Shown here one piece after another: positions 58,184-64,000 of a stretch of DNA of 64,000 bases; the stretch's first letter is position 1, and each line of letters starts with the position of its first letter. Location of the stretch: positions 487,501-551,500 of the forward strand of contig JASPKZ010001231.1 in assembly GCA_030220185.1 (NCBI GenBank). Reading direction: 5' to 3'. The position numbers and the translations under genes are program-made. The notes under the pieces were generated by a model. That model ran no database searches. It worked only from the letters and a program-made list of their open reading frames with translations, and was not told the origin of the DNA. The DNA is from Diploptera punctata. Taxonomy: Eukaryota; Arthropoda; Insecta; Blattodea; Blaberidae.

Positions 58184-59230
58184 TTTGATGAATTTGAAAT
58201 AATGTAGTTGTCACAAATTTGATAGTTATGTAAATTGTAAAGTGTTTTCAGATATCCTGTCAAATAAATAATAGTTTACGCAATAGCTTAGTTGTTTAAT
58301 ATTCAAGATTAGTCCATTGTATGCACATACAGACGCCTGCTTAGTAATAATTTCTCAAGGATTCACAGAAACGGGTCACCGTTGTCTTCATTTACTCACA
58401 TTACTTGGACAGAATAACTAATGTTGAGACATAGATTTTCATTCATTCTCTATGTATTTGTTTTATTTAGTTAACTACACTGCTAAAAACTTCTCACAAA
58501 TAAATGAATTTAACAGAGTACAATAAATAATGCTTCTCATCAATTTCAAAAACCGTTCAAGGACTCCTAGCGGGGAGACGAAGAACCCGTCAAATTTTTT
58601 CACACAACAAAAGAGTTTTGTTTTACCTCCTCTACAAACTCTCAAGGATTGTATACGGATTTTTTTACATCCTGTATATTTTATTTATTTAGCAGGTTTC
58701 ACAACATTTTCCTGAACCCAATTAATCTGTCATCATCCTCCACATCCGTCAACCTCGTTAAATAACAGGGTTTAGTATGTCCGACTGATAGTACCCTGTG
58801 AGAGTCCCTGTCTATGGTTACAAGTACTTCTGCACCTTGTAGTTAGGTGTTGGTTCGCCAAGGGCTAAAGGAAGAGAACCTTGATTAAAAATCGCGTGGT
58901 CCTCCACGTTGGGGGTTGACGCATCAGGCTAGCTCCCTGTTCATTTGTAATAATAATCTACAATACTATAGTCCAAGTTAAATACCGGAAACATGGAAAT
59001 TAAAATCTAGAACAATATGTAAATTAAATTCTGCAGAAATTGATTTTGGGGGCGTTCAGCTAGAATTTCTTGAAGAAACCTATATATATATATATAAAGA
59101 TGCCTCGACTTCAAACACTGCTAACTACTGGGAAGGTTTTTTTTTCCTCCATGGTAACTCATTTATCAAGACAAATGCTAGGATGGGAGGGAAAATATAG
59201 TTAGCTAGTTTTTCTATACTTAACTACATT
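58184..59230. other. No gene seen; a repeat-like block at 58740-58940
   Basis: The block with gtggtcctccacgttggggg and ttgacgcatcaggctagctc resembles untranslated leader sequence of RTE-type LINEs as I recall it. I cannot confirm this. Confidence 0.4.
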
Positions 59231-59234
59231 CCTT

Positions 59235-59465
59235 AGTGTTACAGTTCATCTAGACGTGAAAGGGCTGGAAAATTTTGCTCAGAGGCCTCTTATTTCAGGA
59301 TTGAAAATCTGTTTTATGTTGTAAATATACGACACAATTTTACTTCCCTTCCGAAGGAAACCTTATTCGGAATTACGCCCTTAAAATATATTGATCCGAC
59401 CTGGTTTAACCCGCGACCCACGGAGAGGATGGTAACCATTTGTCCTCCAGGATCGACGAGGAAAT
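59235..59465 (-). mobile_element. S4 SINE, diverged
   Basis: The B-box complement cctggtttaacccgcgaccc, the head complement gtaaccatttgtcctccagg and body pieces cttccgaaggaaaccttatt follow the S4 order. Confidence 0.68.
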
Positions 59466-60005
59466 ATAGCATAGTTGCCAAAGAGATGTCACTTACTTGG
59501 ATTACATTAGAATAAGTCTGTTAATATGTTATTTAACAATAAATATTTTGGATCATTTATTCAAATCTGGATATGAAACAACAGTCAAACTTTGCTCACA
59601 AGGGAATTACTTATGTTGGACCAGTTGGATTGTAACAAAAGTTAGATGATATGTTGAATGAAGGATACTGAACACCGTGATATTAGTCATTTCACTGCAA
59701 ATTCAATAGTATGCATACTATTTAATAGGAAATAACGAACAAGAAAAAATAAATAAAGGCTTGGCATCAGTACATGACGGAATAAATAAGCAAAACTTTC
59801 GAAAAAAAATAAACAAACAAAAATAGAAAATGATAGTGTGGTGAATAAGGGAAGAACAAAAAAGGGACAGGGGGAGAGAGATAAACTAACGAAATAAATA
59901 TTGCAACGGAGTGGCACGGTTTCTTGAAGAGCAGCGCAAGTACAATAGAATATTTGTTTATTATTATTTATTAATTAGCATGTTTATGGTGTAAATTAAT
60001 ACTTT
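59466..60005. other. No gene seen
   Basis: AT-rich. The minus-strand frame 59687-59917 is hydrophobic low complexity without a known domain. Confidence 0.45.
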
Positions 60006-60007
60006 TT

Positions 60008-60207
60008 TAGGACATAACAGTATATTTACACGTAAATGTGTAAATTTACAGGTAGGTTTAGGACATAACAGTATATTTACACGTAAATGTGTACATTTAC
60101 AGGTAGGTTTAGGACATAACAGTATATTTACACGTAAATGTGTACATTTACAGGTAGGTTTAGGACATAACAGTATATTTACACGTAAATGTGTATATTT
60201 ACAGGTA
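60008..60207. repeat. Four tandem units of 51 bp
   Basis: taggacataacagtatattt begins at 60008, 60059, 60110 and 60161. Units differ by single bases (gtaaatt / gtacatt / gtatatt). Each contains the partly palindromic tttacacgtaaatgtgta. The array ends seven bases before the first start codon of the transposase frame. Confidence 0.93.
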
Positions 60208-60616
60208 ATAGTTTTGCGAGTCCATAAAATATATCATCAAAAGAATAAAATGGGCTTAATAAATTCATTTTACATCTTAACTAAGTTAGAATCTTTGGTT
60301 CAGGAAACATTTGAAAAACATGAAGAACCTGAATTGGAGGACGACCAGTTTGCGTATTTTCTGGCAGAAATTATAGAACAAAAATATTGGAATAGACTAG
60401 AGAACGTTAGTGAAAATGCTTTAGATTTCGAGGACTATGCTACTTGCAGTCAGAAGCTCACACAGGCTGGATGTTCTGAAGACTTTGAAATTGCCAACGA
60501 ATCCAGTGAGAAATGTGACAATTCAAGTAGCTATGAGCTGTTAGAAAACCTAAACGTCTTAACGAACTGTCTGTCTATTCTGAAGAAACTTTGGAAAACA
60601 TTCATGAATATAGTAT

Positions 60617-60723
60617 AAAATAAGTTAAAATATACCTTCATAGGTATATTTTAACTTATTTTACTTTATGACTCTCCACCTCAACGGTTTAACAATTAAT
60701 GTTATTAGTAATGAATATAGTAT
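60617..60723. mobile_element. 94-bp insert starting with a perfect hairpin, 13-bp duplication
   Basis: atgaatatagtat occurs at 60604-60616 and 60711-60723. Immediately after the first copy comes a perfect 21-base inverted repeat (aaaataagttaaaatatacc + t, 60617-60637; partner 60642-60662) with loop tcat. The remaining 48 bases are unassigned. Confidence 0.8.
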
Positions 60724-60805
60724 GTCAAGGAAATCTGGCCCGAAGTCCTATTCACAAATAATAAAAAAATGGCCATCATTAATTAATAAGCGAAATGTAA
60801 GAACA

Positions 60806-60891
60806 TTGGCTCAGGATAGGGATATATGGAGAGCTTATGTCCGCGCAGCCATGAACCTACGGGTTCGATAGTGCCAGTGAGTTAGTTAGTT
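60806..60891 (+). pseudogene. LINE-A 3' end, 86 bp, 12-bp TSD
   Basis: Encodes LAQDRDIWRAYVRAAMNLRV, then tgccagtgagttagttag. aatgtaagaaca lies at 60794-60805 and 60892-60903. The transposase frame is continuous when the insert is removed. Confidence 0.92.
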
Positions 60892-61187
60892 AATGTAAGA
60901 ACAGTTTCGAATTATATAGAAAATAAAACATCTTATCTAGCTTCACAATTCAAAAACAGGGACCCCTACATAATCGCCCAAATTAAAGACTATACCCTCA
61001 ACATGTTTCGAGATTCTCGAGATCGGAGATTGACAGTGAACTATTGGCATTTACAATTGTGGACTCTTTTTTCAGCGAAGGAATTGGGTTTGAATTAATT
61101 TAAAGTTTCAAATACATTTATTTCAAATTTCAAAAAAGAAAACGACATTTCTGCAAGAAAAATTACTAAATTTGTCACTATCAAGGA

Positions 61188-61508
61188 AACAATGAACTAC
61201 ATGGTCTTTATAGGAAGCCAGATATAATAAGAACAGTTAAGTCTCGTAGACTGCGATGGGCAGGACATGTTGCACGTATGGGGAATGAAAGACGTGCCTG
61301 GAAACTTCTTGTAGGAAAGCCAGAAGGAAAACACCCAGTTGGTAGACCAAGAATGAGGTGGGAGAACAACATTAACTATGATTTGAGGGAAGTAGATTAT
61401 ACAGGGAATGATTGGAAAGCATTGGCTCAGGATAGGGATGTATGGAGAGCTTGTGTCCGCGCGGCCATGAACCTGCGGGTTGGATAGTGCCAGTGAGTAA
61501 GTAAGTAA
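61188..61508 (+). pseudogene. LINE-A 3' end, 321 bp, 14-bp TSD
   Basis: gtcactatcaagga lies at 61174-61187 and 61509-61522. The frame from 61195 reads ELHGLYRKPDIIRTVKSRRL, RWAGHVARMGNERRAWKLLV and MRWENNINYDLREVDYTGND to the MNLRV end, with (gtaa)n tail. It is almost free of changes relative to 7500-7800, so this insertion is young. Confidence 0.93.
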
Positions 61509-62440
61509 GTCACTATCAAGGATATTAAAAAGGAAACTCAAACTATTGAAAATGCAAATACATTTGTAAGAGCCGTTAATCAGACCATTCAAGAAAATTA
61601 CATACTAACAAAGAATGTGTGGAGCTGTGATCAAAGTCAATTTAATTATGAAATGACAGGAAACAGAACACTGGCAGTCAAAGGAAAAAAGCTCACTGTT
61701 GCTACAGTTCGAAACCTACATGAAACTGCACGTTGTTACACGATAGATGTTCTTATTTCAATGTGTGGGAAGAGGTTATACCTCTGTTTTCAAGAACCTA
61801 CTGGAAATAAATTTGGGCCCAAAGTTCAGAAGAAGATAGAACAGAATACACCTCCAAACGTATATGTCGAGTGTAGTGCCAGTGGAAACATCACAAAAGA
61901 ACATATGAAAACATCCTTAAAACATGTGTTTAGTGAAAACATTGAATTGGGTTCACTTTTAATATGCGATTCATGATCCGGGCATATGGACGAACAGTTG
62001 CTACAGGACTGTTTACCCGATAAAAATGTAAGGCTGAAAAATATTCCTGCAGGAGCCACCAAATATATACAACCACTTGATGTTTTTTTCGTCAATATAA
62101 GATCTATGTGCGATGAATTGAAGAATATGTACGTCTAAAATCAGATGGTGACGTGAAAATGTCTGATAGATTCTTTATTATAAAACTGCATTTTCTTGTA
62201 TATAATCAACTATCAGCAGAAATTTACAAAGATATGCGCATTTATGCTTGGAAAAAGTCTTGCTATAACGTGGACCAAATTGTAACGTGATTAACAAATG
62301 TGATTGAAAATGCATCTGACATTGGTTATAGTGAATGTGCCACATATAACTGCCCCAGGATTGCCATCATCAGATGCTCATGGTGTTCACAAAAACTTTG
62401 TTACAACCATTTCATCGAAGACCCTCATTATCACCACTGA

Positions 62441-62770
62441 TGTTATGGTAAATGATAGTTTGTTTTTGTTACTCCAGTACACGAAACTATAACCGATTCT
62501 GAATTTCAAGTAAAAAAAAGTATACAGTACTCTATCTGTATAAAGTAATCAAAAATAGTTATTAATGTTAAGAAGGAGTGAAACTTATATTTACGTTCTT
62601 CGCACCGCTATAGCTAGGGCGCTAGCAGCACTTGTGCTTGAAACCAACTGCAATGAGCAACCGTGCCGTTACGAACCGGTCAATGAGACGCGATTGAAAT
62701 TTAATGACAAATAACACGAGTTTTATTAAATTTGCAGCAAAATGACTAACGTCATCATATTTAATGTCAA
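62441..62770. other. No gene seen
   Basis: Probably includes the 3' flank of the pogo-like element. No inverted end was recognised. Confidence 0.4.
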
Positions 62771-62774
62771 TTAA

Positions 62775-64000
62775 TTAACATATCCTCCAATTAACGATAA
62801 TGGAATGGCAAATCTAGGAAATGATTTATTTTTTGACAAAGTTAATGAAGAAATAGGAAAACGTAGCGCTGGGAAACAATTGATATTATTGGGAGACATG
62901 AATGGAAGAACAGGAAGTAAATTTAGAGATCCGGTAGTAGGAAAGTTTGGGAAAACATTTTAAATGAGAATGGAGAAAGGTTAATTGAATTATGTAGACA
63001 ATCATCTTTAAAATATGGAATGGCTTTTTCAATCATAAAGATATCCATAAATACACGTGGGAATGTCCAACACTAATTAAAAAATCCATTATCGATTACA
63101 TAATTGCAAAACATAATTCAAAAATGAAAATACAAGGTGTTAGAGCTTATAGAGGACCAAGTTGTGGGACAGATCATAAATTGTAATTGGAAAATTTATA
63201 TTTCCTTATATCCTTAATAAAGAAAACAACCACGCAGAAAATGAAGAAAATGTTAGAAGAGAAACGGGAAGAAAATATAATATAGAAAGCCTATAAAACG
63301 AAAGTGTAAAGCATTTATATCAACAAAGATTGAATAAAAAATTAACACAGAGTGAATTCAGAGATACAGAAGAGATATATCAGTACCTAAAAAGGTGCAT
63401 TCATGAAGCTGCCTATGAAGCATTGGGTGAGAAAGAAGACAATAGAGGAATTTGTAACGATGAAATAGAGAAAGAAATACAGGATAACAAACAGTTATTT
63501 TTAAAATGGCTTAGTACAAATAACCAGAATGACAAAATACAATATCAAAAAGCACAAGCAAAAGTGAGAAGAATGGTTACTAAGCACAGAAACGAGATTT
63601 GGGATAAGAAATGTACAGAAATACAAACATATTTAGGAGGCAAGAAGAGGTCTGAATCATGGAAATTTATAAAAAGTATACATTCATCGAATAGAAATAA
63701 GTCTCTTCTCAACCTAATAGGGACACATGAATGGGAAGAATATTACAAAAAAAAACTTTTAGTAGAGGACCGAAAAGAATTTTTGGGAGAATATGACGAT
63801 TTGTCAGAGATGGAAACAGGAAACAATCGAAATTTATATAAATACTGTAAAAAGGAAATTATGAGAATGAAAAATGGTAGCAATGCCGGACAAGGAAATA
63901 TTGCTATAGAATTGATTAAAAGTGGCAGTCAGAAGTTTTGGAAAAGATCACTGTACTGTTTAATAAAATAATAAATGGCGAAGAAGTGCCAGAAGAGTGG
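62775..64000 (+). pseudogene. LINE fragment: endonuclease and linker, continues past the window
   Basis: Broken frames give FFDKVNEEIGKRSAGKQLIL, LLGDMNGRTGSKFRDPVVGK (GDMN metal-site motif intact), NTWECPT-type and GTDHKL-type endonuclease blocks to about 63190. From 63330 to 63971 a 213-codon frame is open: HEAAYEALGEKEDNRGICND, KIQYQKAQAKVRRMVTKHRN and MRMKNGSNAGQGNIAIELIK, the start of the reverse transcriptase domain. A TAA at 63969 stops it. It is not LINE-A; it may be the same family as 8705-9045. Confidence 0.83.

Larger units (their letters stand above)
60214..62440 (+). pseudogene. Pogo-like DDE transposase gene with three insertions
   Basis: The N-terminal frame starts at 60214 or, more likely, ATG 60250 (MGLINSFYILTKLESLVQET). 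A frameshift lies around 60500-60570. The next blocks are HEYS-MSRKSGPKSYSQIIKK, NKRNVRT-VSNYIENKTSYL and FISNFKKENDISARKITKFV (helix-turn-helix), then after the third insertion IENANTFVRAVNQTIQENYI and the catalytic NVWSCDQSQFNYEM (first Asp, near 61623), LGSLLICDS (second Asp, near 61970, followed by a TGA at 61974) and IPAGATKYIQPLDVFFV (third Asp, near 62080). The C-terminus has IRCSWCSQKLCYNHF, a Cys/His cluster, before the TGA at 62438. Removing 60617-60710, 60806-60891 and 61188-61508 with one duplication each restores continuity at all three places. Superfamily assignment (IS630/Tc1/pogo, DDE_1 type) is from motif memory. Confidence 0.85.

Overview
The window looks like a gene-poor, AT-rich stretch of an arthropod nuclear genome, most likely a polyneopteran insect of the cockroach/termite type. 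That placement is an inference from the LINE and SINE families and was not tested by a search. I found no host protein-coding gene that I could defend. Nearly every long reading frame is part of a transposable element or a relic of one. Other content is tRNA-derived SINEs, microsatellites, inverted repeats, a tRNA-Tyr-like pseudogene and a short nuclear copy of mitochondrial ND2.

Layout. 1-1010: remnant of a conserved arthropod repeat ORF of unknown function. 1.7-9.9 kb: LINE tails, four SINE families and the best-preserved LINE (5154-7826), whose reading frame is broken by one nonsense codon. 10-18.7 kb: LINE tails, a pogo-type non-autonomous element (12481-13259), triplet microsatellites and a Tc1/mariner-like deletion derivative (15965-17032). 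18.9-23.4 kb: an unclassified repeat family, a large foldback (about 19540-20022) and the tRNA-Tyr-like locus. 23.9-26.9 kb: a Jockey/R1-like LINE broken up by later insertions. 27.3-36.5 kb: a TIR element, SINEs, several LINE fragments, the ND2 fragment and a Tigger-like relic. 37.5-42.3 kb: SINE, LINE tail, and a Tc1/mariner-type element (38456-42192) carrying a second, complete-length mariner (40845-42147) inside its right terminal repeat. 42.6-49.7 kb: SINEs and a Ty3/gypsy-like LTR element on the minus strand that has lost its reverse transcriptase. 49.8-53.4 kb: minus-strand LINE split by a 1252-bp Tc1/mariner element. 53.4-60 kb: SINEs and LINE fragments. 60.0-62.4 kb: a pogo-like DDE transposase gene interrupted by three insertions with target-site duplications. 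62.8 kb to the end: the start of another LINE.

How the parts relate: LINEs supply the reverse transcription machinery, which SINEs are generally thought to borrow. Several 3'-only LINE fragments here carry 12-15 bp target-site duplications and a short tetranucleotide tail, as expected for target-primed reverse transcription. DNA transposons occur as parents with a transposase (broken) and as short derivatives with the same ends. Clear nesting lets a relative order of events be read. No intact transposase, integrase or reverse transcriptase was found, so activity in the present genome would have to come from copies elsewhere.

Short names used below. LINE-A: RTE-like family ending in the residues MNLRVR and a GTAA-type tail. 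S1: SINE with a GTCCACCGCTGTGG head (two alternative tails, S1a and S1b). S2: SINE with a Ser/Leu-like head. S3: SINE with a GGCACGCCGTAGCG head. S4: SINE with a GGTGGACTAGTGGTT-type head.
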